From assembly GCA_905147135.1 (NCBI GenBank), contig LR990046.1:14662501-14726500 (forward strand): a DNA stretch of 64,000 nucleotides. The letters run 5' to 3'. Under the pieces are notes generated by a model. That model worked only from the letters and a program-made list of their open reading frames with translations. It was not told the origin of the DNA and searched no databases. The position numbers and the translations under genes were made by a program. This DNA comes from Blastobasis lacticolella. Lineage: Eukaryota > Arthropoda > Insecta > Lepidoptera > Blastobasidae. Positions 48,601 to 58,428 of this stretch are shown here, piece by piece (positions within the stretch are counted from its first letter, which is position 1; each line of letters starts with the position of its first letter).

Positions 48601-50148
48601 TGAATTTATAATCGGCCGATGCTCAGTTAGTTGTGACATTGCAATTGAATAGACACAAATTGGTAGATTAAATCGAGATGACTCCAGCATAGAGCGTGTT
48701 TACAGTAGGGACGCAGGCTTTGGCGCGGGGTGATCTCGCTGCGCTCCGGCGGTGGCACGGAGCGTGCCGTCACTAATAACCCCGTAATTGGTATCGAAGC
48801 TCGCCGCCGCCGCAGCCGGATTAGCCGGCGTCTAATTGAATGCGAGACGTCGCCCGGCGCCGGCCACCTTCCGCGCCACGGCAGCCGGCAGCCCCGTTTT
48901 GCTGCGGTCAAGTTGCTCTGTTTTGCGCACGTGTACCGCCACCCGCGCGCGCAATTACGCCCGATGAATTAAATTGCCCCGCGACCCGAGATCAAACGCG
49001 ACTTACCCGGATCGCGCCTCGCCCGCAAACTTTACGACGACGCTAGATAATCATCCCGTGTCAATTAGCTAATGAAAAATCAAACAGCCTCCATAGCGTG
49101 GCGCCGTAATTAAAATTACCGACGAATGGTTGCCATCTGTTTTGAAATGTGCCCGCCCACAGTCGGTTTTACGATGATAAAATGGATTAATTTTGCTGTA
49201 TGTAGGGTTTCAAGTTTCCATTGTTAAACAATCATTGCATTCCTGTTTTGTTTTGGGTATTTTTACCAGACAAAATATAATAAAATCAAAACGTAACAGA
49301 TGTGAAGAAGGTAGAAAGCTGCAATGACGAATTTGCATAAAGCCTTTGCACGATTGAGCACAAAAATGACAACGAGACACTGGCGGAAGCAAGAATTGCC
49401 ATTATGTTGAAACTATATAGAGATTCTCGTAAAATAAACATTGTAAAATTAACAGTGCAATTCGGGTGCGTGATGAATCAATGTGTGCGTTAGAGCGGTG
49501 GCAGGTGGGGCGTGCCGCGTGTTTACAGCGCGCGCGCTGCCACTGGCCGCGAGCCAACTGATCTCTTCTCAACAGGTAAATGGAGTCCTCGTGCTCCCGA
49601 TGACATCACACTCAATGCGCTAACACTATGTATGATTCACCTCATTCAAAAATAAGTCGACCACTCTGACTCAAAATATTCCGTCTACCGTTATCGTATT
49701 GCAATTTCTGTATTGTTCACTTTCTCGATGACATAATATACGTAAATTGACGGTTTAACTGATTTCTAGTTGTATTAGTAATAGGCAGGAAGTGCACTAT
49801 GAATTATAATTGCTATTCATGTTACGCACCACAGGAACGCTGCATATTTTTTCATTTTTTGTTTCCTTTGCACCAAAGAATACTGGGTATAGCGGCATGT
49901 GCATCGGACAGCGACGCGGCTTGTTATTAACTTTTTAAACGATTGCGTTAATTAGCGCGCTTCACGAGAGCCCTCGAGCCCCCGGCCGTGCGCCTGGCGA
50001 GCAATAAACGATACATTTCTGTATTAATTAAATTGCCATGCGATTCCTTCGCAGGCCCGCTTTAACGATGTAAATGAATAAGAAGTGCGCGTAATTGATT
50101 CCATAGCTCCTTCGTTCGGTATCTGACCGGTGTCTCGTTTTGTTTTAG
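45661..50148. other. Non-coding, probably pumilio intron, with GC-rich islands
   Basis: Islands lie at about 46805-46865, 47225-47360, 47640-47780, 48725-49040, 49500-49560 and 49960-50000. The last part ends in the TTCGTTCGGTATC...TGTTTTAG acceptor of the pumilio exon at 50149. The 236-codon minus-strand frame at 47125-47835 crosses a GC-rich island and shows no domain. No upstream pumilio exon could be recognised. Confidence 0.45.
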
Positions 50149-50695
50149 CAATTGTTCCGGTCGCAGCAGGCGGCGGCGGCGGGCGGGCAGGCCGCGGCGG
50201 CGCAGCTGCAGCTGCTGCAGCAACAGCAGCAGCAGCAGTTCCAGCTGCAGCAGCAGCTGGCCGCGCAGCAGGCGTTCCCCGGCGGGCCGTACGTGATAAA
50301 CGCGGGGCAGGAGGGCGCGCCGTACGTGAGCGCGCTGATCGCGGGCGTGCCGCCGTACTACGGCGTGGCGGCGCCGTGGGGCGTGTACCCGGGGCTGGTG
50401 GCGCAGCCCGCGCAGCAGCAGGCGCAGCAGCCGCGCCGCCCGCTCACGCCGCAGCAGCCCGAGCAGCCCGTCAACGGGCAGGGCCAGTACGTGATCCCGT
50501 ACTACGACCCCGGCTCGCTGGTGATGGGCGGGCGCAACGGCACGCCGCTGCGGCTCGTGTCGCCCGGCGGCGTGCTGGCGCCGCGGCAGTACCCGCCCGC
50601 CGCGCACCCCGCGCCCGCGCAGTCCGCGCCCACCGCGCAGCACCCCGCGCACGCGCAGCACCCCGCGCAGCATCCCGCGCACCAGCCGCAGCCAG
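50149..50695 (+). CDS. pum: pumilio, internal exon: Q/A/P-rich region before the RNA-binding domain
   Basis: First of nine exons that together encode about 657 residues of Pumilio, a sequence-specific RNA-binding translational repressor acting in the cytoplasm. The acceptor TGTTTTAG|CAA gives phase 0 and the donor CCAG|GTGAGT gives phase 1. The translation starts QLFRSQQAAAAGG, has a poly-Q run, then PYVINAGQEGAPYV, PYYGVAAPWGVYPG, PRRPLTPQQ, GSLVMGGRNGTPLRLVSP. All are in the same order as in fly Pumilio (SYVINPGQEAAPYM, PYYGVAPWGMYPG, PRRPLTPSQQ, GSLLMGGPRTGTPMRLVSP). It ends in a His-Pro-Ala-rich repeat. This part of Pumilio is low in complexity and carries repression activity in flies. 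Third codon positions are strongly G/C. The exon before it is not visible in the window. Confidence 0.95.
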
Positions 50696-51827
50696 GTGAG
50701 TCCGGTCTCGCGCCGCCTCTACACACCGCACACACGGAGACACGGTTGTGTATATGTAAATGTGTGAGAAATATTTTGCAACTTCACATAACCGAAAATT
50801 ACGAACGATTTCAATTAACATTAACTTTCCAATACCATTTTCATTGTAACGCAAATGTGTTAAAAATATTAATTACATGGAATATATCAATTTGATTTTA
50901 ACCAGGTTACGTATTATTTTCACTTTAATATCAGTAGATAGCAGAATACCTACATACTAATTCTAATTGTATTGTTTTACAGTTGTTTACTTGTAGATTT
51001 ATTGCATAGTCACGTCCATGACATGAGTTGATTGTACGTAAATAGAGACATGTTATACCCGGCGTGTGTGCCTCGAGATATACTTCCGCTAAGAAATAAC
51101 AATTACTAATTAACTATGCTGAAGTAAATTATATTGAACTACGCCGCATCAAGGGCGTACGTCGTACATATGCCATTTCTCGGGACACAAAGCTTGGGAT
51201 TTTACAACTTTTTATGTGTTTGATAGCTAGGTTGAAACGTCCATGTTACTACTTTTTGCTCTATAATTTTTTGTAACTAGTTCCCCATAATGTAGTAGGT
51301 GTACATCCATACTTCATTAATGTAACACCAACTGTATATACATACGACTTATCTCATCATTTCGTAACATTTTGTGGATAAATTATTAAAATTATATCTA
51401 GTTTTTATTTTGCTACTAAATGCGTGTACCTTCCAATTCTCATTTCATAAGATACTGTTCGATGTTATCAATTCGATGTTACTTTAGTCAATTCCATAAT
51501 TTGGAGTTTTTGTCTGTACCGTACCATTAGTGTAAAATATGAAGCAGATTAGTTTTAAACGGATACGGGTCTCATGCATCGATTTTATCATAGAAAGTAA
51601 ATGAGGATAATTCACTCGAAATATTTGAAAACGAAGGAAAGAAATTCCTTCAAAAAATTTCCTCCATCAGTTCGATCGGAGCGTTTTAAACAGTCGATGC
51701 AGGTGCCCCGTGCCGTGTTATGTACAGAGCCGTCGGCGCCGTCGGTGTCCGGACGGCGCGGCTCGGCATGTTGTAAATACTAGCGCGTGTACAGGTGTCT
51801 CTGGGCCGGGGCCGGTGGGTGTTGCAG
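50696..51827 (+). other. pum: pumilio intron
   Basis: AT-rich intron of 1132 bases, GTGAGT...TTGCAG. A GC-rich patch at 51720-51770 has open frames on several strands but no splice context that would make it an exon, and the flanking exons already join in phase. Confidence 0.8.
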
Positions 51828-51996
51828 GCGGGGGCGCGCGGCGCGACTCGCTGGAGTTCGCGGGCGGCGGCGCGCTGCAGGAGTACGCGCGCAAGTGGGG
51901 GCCGTCGCCGCTGTCGCCGCCGCTGGGCGCCGCGCTGGGGCCCGTCGGGCTGCGGCCCGTGTCCGCCGCGCCGGGCGCCGAGACCGCCAAGTACAG
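51828..51996 (+). CDS. pum: pumilio exon with RRDS and SAAPGAE.AKY motifs
   Basis: Acceptor GTTGCAG|GC (phase 1) and donor TACAG|GTGCGG (phase 2). It encodes GGGARRDSLEFAGGG, KWGPSPLSPPLG and SAAPGAETAKY. Human PUM1 has SRRDSL and SAAPGAEAKYR in the same order, so this linker is conserved even though the sequence between is not. The arginine after KY is completed across the next junction (AG|A). The donor is GTGCGG, slightly off consensus. The serine in RRDS is a plausible phosphorylation site, which is inference only. Confidence 0.93.
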
Positions 51997-54249
51997 GTGC
52001 GGCAGGGACCACTGTCGCCGGTGCGACCACTGTCGGACGGTGCGACGAGGACGCGTTCGTTTTCGGAGGCTACAGCCGCACTGGCTGGTGGCTAGCTTGA
52101 GCTAGTGACAGACGTCCCGGTTTGGCTGGAGCCGATCGCCGTCGGTTGCAGTTGATAATCATCCTTACGCTGTATAAAGTTTCAAAAGTGACTTCATTTT
52201 GTATCGTAAGGATTAGTATCGACTGCGACTGACGGTTGGTCGGAGCTCCAGCCAAATCGGAGCGTCCGTTTCTAGTTTTAGCGTCTAGCTGCTTGGTAGG
52301 CGCCTAGGGGGTAGCGAAGTAATACCAACGTTGGAGGATGTGCGCAGCGGGCCGCATTGCGCGCTTGTCGGCTTCGCTACTCGCTGGGCTCTAAGCAAGC
52401 TGATTGTCAGTGCGGTACGGCCGCGGCCATCGTCGCCTTAGGGGCGATACTCATCGGTGAACATTCTCTTTGCCCCATTTGTTTTACGTGCGTTTGTTGC
52501 ACTGGGTACTTTCTTTCGCAAACCAAGCGTTCTTACGGAAGCGGTTTATGAAAATTCGAAACAGCAATATATATTTTTTTTCGGGATAAAGCCCGACCAC
52601 TCGTTTCCACCGATGCAACTCCTATTTAGCAAGGATTCAGATTCAACATCCAGTAAGAGCCACCGAGCCTTGACACTTGCATGCCCGAGGGCAAGTTATT
52701 GTGATCCGAAACAAATATAACGTGATATAGCATCATTAGCAAAGCCAATTTCGCCGGTGAGTATCGTCTCTCTCGCGAAAGCACAGGATTTTTATCGGGG
52801 TACTACATTTTATCTAATGAGTCAGGACCCTAAGTTATACCATTTCCCGTTGGCACACATGTACTGTGTACCATAAATATAAAATAAACGAAATACTTAA
52901 AAAATATCCAGTACAGCAAGATTCCTTTACGAACCGGTTCTCATTTTGGCGACTTCTGTAGGCACTTATTTACGACTAACGTACTTCGCACACAACGATA
53001 TTGCAATTCAAACCCTTTCGTTCAATTCCCCGTCCGACTAATCGGTCTCGGTTCATCCATTTTCCAGTTCGTAAATATCCTGGTGCGTCGATTGCCATAT
53101 TCGTCCATTTCCCAATTCTGATTATATCGCGATATTATGTCTAATACTAATAATCGGTCCAAACTCAACTTTTGTAAAATAAATTACGTTGAGATACCCT
53201 ATGAATTCAATGTAATTGACATTAATTTAAGTAGAGTGTATTGTACCATTGAGATAACTTTCCATTGTTTGTTTATGGAAATTTTGTTAAACAGGTTATT
53301 TTCAAACAACTACGGGAAATAGTATAACCTCTGAATCTTAGAGCCCACAAGATAAAACATGATGTAAATTTTTTATAAACAATTCCTAGGAATTATTTTC
53401 GACAGTTTAAGCATGAATACAACAAATTTACTATAAGGCATTTGATGTTCATATTCATTGATCAATGTACAGCAGACTGCGGTCGTCGATGTATATTTTA
53501 CTAATCATTAATTGTTTCGTTGTCCGGTACACAGATTGTCTAGGTAAGTAACAATAATTCGTGTACAGTATCACATTGACGGTTCGTCTCTATTTCTGGT
53601 CATTTAAAGAGCTGCGGCTCGATCCCCAACATCTTGCGATGGTCGCTCTCGCGTGACTTGAAACTCAAGTTGTGTTTGCCAATATTGATCTGTTATATTT
53701 TATACGTCTCGTGCATAGAAATGGCAGAATGCATTTTGCTTGTTTGCGCCAAATTCCACCTTGACATGGGAAAGTGTCGAATACAAATATGGCCCTGCCT
53801 TCCTCCACGGACTGACACGCGATGTTCCCAAACAACAAGGAAACTTGCTAAATAATAGACTCATAAATACTATGCACCATTTACAATTTTTTATATTTTA
53901 AATTAAATAAGAACAAAGAATCTAGACTCTGTGTAACGAGTTTAATGACCTTTTGAACTTGAAAATACAATGTCATTGAACTACAACTGCCTTATATGAT
54001 AATGACTGAATTAGCGTCACTTAGGTATATGTGTATACTGTATACAGTAAAACCGCCTTGTACATACATTACTTTTTTTGTGAAACGTAACTTGTAAATG
54101 ACTGTATTGTCTCTGCCGGTGTACAGTGTACCGATATGTCGCCATTATTTAGCATGCACACTGATTTGTTTGATCGTGAACTGTATTTGTACATGGCCGC
54201 GGTTACGCTGCGAGTGCATACCCTTGAATAGTGGTTGTTTTCATTGCAG
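51997..54249 (+). other. pum: pumilio intron
   Basis: Intron of 2253 bases. Its first 100 bases contain imperfect repeats of GACCACTGTCG. The rest is AT-rich with no recognised repeat or gene. Confidence 0.75.
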
Positions 54250-54347
54250 AGCTGTCAGCAGTTTAGCACAAAATCTCACGTCGAATGGCATGTTCGGCTC
54301 TTCATCCTCGTTACTCAGCAAACTGAGCGGAGTGGGCACCATCTCAG
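54250..54347 (+). CDS. pum: pumilio short exon, Ser-rich linker
   Basis: Acceptor CATTGCAG|A (phase 2 in) and donor CTCAG|GTCGGT (phase 1 out). Its 98 bases encode AVSSLAQNLTSNGMFGSSSS then LLSKLSGVGTIS. The MFGSSSSLLS core corresponds to fly NNMFGSNSSIFS and to the human SASSASSLFSPSS segment. The donor GTCGGT is non-standard, but it is the only nearby choice that keeps the frame into the next exon: G plus AG gives Glu. Confidence 0.88.
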
Positions 54348-54733
54348 GTCGGTACACAGACCCTGTAAATATACGACACAAACACTAACCAATGTATCAT
54401 ATCGTGACTGACTACTGCACTCGTCACCTAACCCCTTTATGTAAATGACATACCATGATCTATGTCCTTTTGTATATGTAATGTAAATATTATTTAAGCT
54501 CCCGCAGAAGTTCTGCGTTGAGTAAATTATTATTGTATTTTGTACGACCAACTAACTGATTAGGACAGGTAACCAAATAAAATAGATAAACATTCTTGAA
54601 ATGTTTGCGAATAGTCACGTGTTGACTGCAAGAAATGTATATTTCAAAGTCCAGCTGATCCCACGTCTGACTGACCACATCCGACCTCGAAATATGCTGT
54701 CGTTACCTATATGCGGCTTATCGGCTCAAGCGT

Positions 54734-54815
54734 CACTTTTTGCCCGACTGCCAAAGAAGGGTTATGTTTTTCGCGCGTATCTTGTTTGTATGTATGTTTG
54801 TAAATCCCCATACCT
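54734..54815. repeat. Dispersed repeat fragment, also at 8711-8785
   Basis: TTTGCCCGACTGCCAAAGAA, GGGTTATGTTTTTCGCGCG and a TATGTATGT stretch match the fragment at 8711-8785. It lies within a pumilio intron. Confidence 0.6.
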
Positions 54816-54973
54816 ATTGAGTGAGGTATAAAAATGAAGAACTTAATGAGCTGATTTCATAAATATATATAACTTGTACTTGAAAGTAGTTTGGAAAAAC
54901 GAATGGCATCAAAAGTAAAGCTTTTGCAAAAAGTCGTATTACGTCATACAAACGACTAAAAAGTTCAAAGTTT

Positions 54974-55229
54974 AAAAACTAAAAACCCCGACTGTTATTA
55001 AAAAACTGAATAGTTTAAAACAAGCCGATTGTTGGAAGTAAATGTTAGTTTAATTAAACTTGAAAGCTCTTGGGGCCCCATTTTTATATATAGAAATTAA
55101 ATGGGACCCCCGCCTGCTTTCAAGTTTAATTAAACATTTGTTGCACTACATACCTACACCCATTTATTTCAACTTTCGGTTTTTTTAAACTTTTCAGTTT
55201 TTTATAGCATTCGGAGGTTTTAGTTTAGG
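54974..55229. repeat. Imperfect palindrome of about 256 bp, hairpin or MITE-like
   Basis: The left arm reads AAAAACTAAAAACCCCGACT, AAAAACTGAATAGTTTAAAA, then TTTAATTAAACTTGAAAGC and GGGGCCCCATTT. The reverse complement of the right arm reads ACTAAAACCTCCGAATGC, AAAAACTGAAAAGTTTAAAA, an extra ~25 bases, then TTTAATTAAACTTGAAAGC and GGGGTCCCATTT. The two arms meet at about 55081-55101, so a transcript could fold into a long hairpin. Confidence 0.75.
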
Positions 55230-55617
55230 AAGTACTTTTTTTTGACAGATTGATATTTGACAGTAGCGTCTTTTACGGTTGTTGTTTTTACTTTATTACT
55301 TTTTGTGATTATGACGCGTTTTTAAGCTGGTGGAGAGCACGCTTTAACTACGTGATGCATGAACGTATCAGTCGTCAGTATACGCAGCGACAGCGTACTT
55401 TGAGCTGCGGTTGGTCAGTCCTTAATGTGGAGACTAGAGTTGTAAAACCAGAAATATCGTCACGTGGTGCCGGCTCCCGAAACTGTTACATCAGTCAAGT
55501 GAACTATAAAAATTTAATAAATTAATTTGGACGGGTTTCAAAAACATAGTCCTCCTACCCAACAATCGAAGCGACTGACAATAAGATGGGGTGAATGATT
55601 GTGTATTCGATCATCAG

Positions 55618-55816
55618 AGCTGGTGGGCGGCGGCGTGGGCTCCGTGGGCGGCGTCGGCGGCGTGGGCGTGGGCGTGGGCGCGCTGGTGGGCGACAAGCCG
55701 CCCGCGGGCCGCTCGCGGCTCCTCGAGGACTTCCGCAACAACAGATTCCCCAACCTGCAGCTGAGGGACCTCGCCAACCACATCGTGGAGTTCTCGCAGG
55801 ACCAGCACGGCTCCAG
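55618..55816 (+). CDS. pum: pumilio exon: Gly/Val-rich linker and start of the Pumilio domain
   Basis: Acceptor ATCATCAG|AG (phase 1) and donor TCCAG|GTGAGT (phase 2). It begins [20 protein letters not shown], a simple G/V repeat. It then gives [20 protein letters not shown] and [16 protein letters not shown], almost identical to fly and human Pumilio. The last segment is most of PUM repeat 1, whose RNA-contacting SRFIQQ is completed by the next exon. The repetitive 5' part uses GGCGTGGGC units and may vary in length between individuals. Confidence 0.96.
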
Positions 55817-56645
55817 GTGAGTGCCGCTACCACCGTCGCTACTATTGAGGCAATCGCCACTGTCGGATAGGGAGGACCCAGTAATTACGTATTTAGATGA
55901 GGAATTCCTTGTATCCCGGAAAGTGCGCCGAGGCGCCACATTGTTAGCGAAAATGAAAAAGCAATAAATTTACGTGACCAATGATGCGAATTTTGGACGA
56001 GTTATAGTGGAAAAGGTGTCAGTGGGTCGAGCAGTTTAGTTCCGTCAAATCTAATATGTACTTACGAATATTAAAAAGTAAACATATTAATTGCGTATTC
56101 CGAATTTTAATAAATGTAATTCGAACGTGATGTGTAATGAATTCGTGAAATTCGTTGTTTTGGTTTACATCACGTACTAATTGGGGGCGATACCAGTTCT
56201 GAGGGACCTTAGAATCTAAAAATTTCAAATTTTGTTCCAAATAATGACGGCCGCGGTAATGGATAATCTCCAAACCGCTTTTAGCGAATTATAGAGAAGT
56301 TTATGCCACGCACAGCTCCCGACGAGAACAACTCGAAACAACATGGGACGACAGGCTGAGGCAACGCGTCTCAGGTTGAATCGCGCTAAATGGCTCACAC
56401 CGTGGTAGCCTCGGGATTAGTCAAGCCTGAGACTGAGGCGCGTACGCACCTGAGGCAACAGGATAAGCCTTGTGTGTCTCGCCCGAGGCTGCCTCTAGTC
56501 CGTAACGCACTTCTATAAAACATATTTTGTGCGCTTTGCTTCCCGTCTTAAGCAATCAAGGGACCATCTAGAAAATTGTTATACAACCATAGTGATAGAT
56601 GCCCCGCCGGCGCATAGCGGTAATTATTATTATCCATAAACTGTA

Positions 56646-56930
56646 GGAGCCTCGGCAACCAAGTGATTAAGGTATCAGACTCGTAAGCGAGAGGCGGGTT
56701 CGAAACCCACTGCGACCATTTACAGTCGAGTTCATTAATATGTGAGCATTACCAAGGCTTCAAATATAAATGTACATAATAATAATAAACTCACATATTA
56801 ATGTACTCGACTGTACTAATGACTCTTTTCTGTGTTATGTACATCAGTTAAATGTTAACCGATGCTCGGTTCCTCGTGCATGAGACCACATCCGGGACTT
56901 TAACGCCGAGATGATAATGATGGTTATCCA
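56646..56930 (+). mobile_element. tRNA-derived SINE interrupted by a small MITE
   Basis: The head shows ATCAGACTCGTAAGCGAGAG and a good B box (GGTTCGAAACC at 56697-56707). The A-box region is mutated (GGCAACCAAGTGATTA). After GCGACCATT the SINE is interrupted at 56721-56815 and resumes with CTAATGACTCTTTTCTGTGT, matching GTACCAATGACTCTTTTCTA in the intact copies. It then follows the family body in shortened form to a GATGATAATGATGG tail. Confidence 0.78.
56721..56815. mobile_element. Tiny MITE (about 95 bp) nested in the SINE
   Basis: Left arm 56721-56746 (TACAGTCGAGTTCATTAATA then TGTGAG) and right arm 56790-56815 are inverted repeats with one mismatch in 26. TA at both outer ends could be the target duplication, giving a 91-bp element. 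Intact SINE copies lack this insert at the same place, so it is an insertion and not part of the SINE. Confidence 0.7.
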
Positions 56931-57405
56931 TAACCTGTATTATTTCAATGTATTTAGGCTATGCGTCCACAACAGAATCAGCTCGTACGAAGCTTCAGTA
57001 TTAACAAAATGCTATGAACATGTGTAGATGCACAGCTTTAGGTTTCATAGTAGATTCATTGTCGCTATGTAGGGCGGCTGCTGGAGACTCAAACGAAATG
57101 ACCGACTGCGAGATAGTAACTAACTTCATTAATTAATCGGATGATTAAATGCGAGTAAACATAATGTAATACCTAAGTATGTATATCAAATATGTCTCTA
57201 CGTTCACCTCTACAACTACACACAGTAGCTACCTTATTCTTCAAGCGGAACTGTCCACAACAAATCATGAACTGTTTCCCCGCAGAAATAAATGGCGAAT
57301 CTCACTCTTCAGACCAACAGTATCATGACTTTGATTCCGAATAGCTCTTAGATGTAGAAACGAAATAATGTGATTTATGTTTTAAATCAATACTTTTGTG
57401 TCCAG

Positions 57406-57574
57406 GTTTATACAACAGAAATTGGAGAGGGCCACAGTACAAGAGAAACAGATGGTGTTCAATGAAATCATCGGCGCGGCGTACAGCCTAATGACTGATG
57501 TGTTTGGAAACTATGTAATACAGAAATTCTTTGAATTCGGCACTGCTGAACAGAAGACGACATTGGCACAAAAG
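57406..57574 (+). CDS. pum: pumilio exon: end of PUM repeat 1 and repeat 2
   Basis: Acceptor TGTCCAG|G (phase 2) and donor AAAAG|GTACGT (phase 0). It encodes [20 protein letters not shown], then [20 protein letters not shown] and [23 protein letters not shown] (repeat 1) and NYVIQK (repeat 2) carry the residues that contact adenine 8 and uracil 7 of UGUANAUA in the standard PUM code. Both are unchanged from fly and human. Confidence 0.97.
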
Positions 57575-58269
57575 GTACGTTTGCTCAGATCAATTTGTTT
57601 TACCTTCAAGTAGCAACTGGAGTGTTTGTTCGTTTCGACACTTGAAGAACTCCGCAGCTCGACAATACGTCTTACTAAGTAAAATTCGACGTGACTCTGT
57701 AATTTACGACATTTAGGATTTTCGCAAATATTTAATTGCATGCTAGCATCATACAAGGAAGAGGATGCTCAGTAGGAAAACGAACTTTGTCAGACGCCTG
57801 CCTTGATTGACCGCTAGGATTGATAATGATGGAGTGGAAAAATCGGGGATAGGGCTTTGCTAACTGAGTGGTACTAATGCTATATACATAATTATAGTAC
57901 AAAGATGAAAAGACCATCTACACTTCAACTAAAATAATCCAATGTGGAGAGGATAGATGAAATACTGCTTACGAAAGGTATATAGAATGGGAGGCTCGGC
58001 AGAGGGCGCCCGAGGAGGACAATAGTGATCAAATAAATAAAACCTTCACCACAGGTCAAGAGTAACCCCAACCGGCGGTCAAGAGTAACCCCAACCGGCG
58101 TATATGTATGAGACGATGCATGAATCAGGAACATAGCAATCGTGTATGACTCAGGATTGTAGATTTTGGCACGCAATAGCCTCTATCTCTAAAACGGTTG
58201 TGAGTGTGTATGTTGATCATCAACGATTTTGCTCTGAAACGGATACTGGAACGTGTGTGTCTATTCCAG
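57575..58269 (+). other. pum: pumilio intron
   Basis: Intron of 695 bases. A tandem 23-bp duplication lies at 58055-58100. A short LINE-like scrap is visible near 57945-58020 (AGAATGGGAGGCTCGGCAGA...CCCGAGGAGG). The acceptor is TATTCCAG. Confidence 0.75.
58055..58100. repeat. Tandem 23-bp duplication
   Basis: Two perfect adjacent copies (58055-58077 and 58078-58100), each starting GTCAAGAGTAACC and ending AACCGGCG, within a pumilio intron. Confidence 0.92.
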
Positions 58270-58428
58270 GTTCGCGGCCATGTGCTAGCACTAGCGCTGC
58301 AGATGTACGGTTGCCGTGTTATCCAGAAGGCATTGGAATCCATTCCCGGTGAGCAACAGCAAGAAGTAGTACGCGAGCTTGACGGACATGTGCTCAAATG
58401 CGTCAAGGACCAGAACGGCAACCATGTG
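58270..58428 (+). CDS. pum: pumilio exon: PUM repeat 3 and first part of repeat 4
   Basis: 53 codons, phase 0 in and out. Acceptor TTCCAG|GTT and donor CATGTG|GTGAGT. It encodes [20 protein letters not shown], then [20 protein letters not shown] and [19 protein letters not shown] is the repeat 3 contact set for adenine 6. NH(V)VQK of repeat 4 is split by the junction, with VQK coming from the next exon. Conservation with fly is near complete. Confidence 0.97.

Larger units (their letters stand above)
54348..55617 (+). other. pum: pumilio intron with dispersed repeats
   Basis: Intron of 1270 bases. It holds the repeat fragment 54734-54815 and the palindrome 54974-55229. The acceptor CGATCATCAG is poor in pyrimidines. 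Confidence 0.75.
55817..57405 (+). other. pum: pumilio intron containing a SINE
   Basis: Intron of 1589 bases, GTGAGT...TGTCCAG. It holds the SINE 56646-56930 with a nested palindromic insert. The stretch 56290-56520 (GACGACAGGCTGAGGCAACG...GCCTGAGACTGAGGC) contains short imperfect repeats of GCCTGAG / CCTGAGGC. Confidence 0.75.

Noticed and set aside
50062..50682. 206-codon minus-strand frame opposite the pumilio exon
   Set aside because: Shadow of the GC-rich pumilio exon. The + strand translation matches Pumilio and has proper splice sites.
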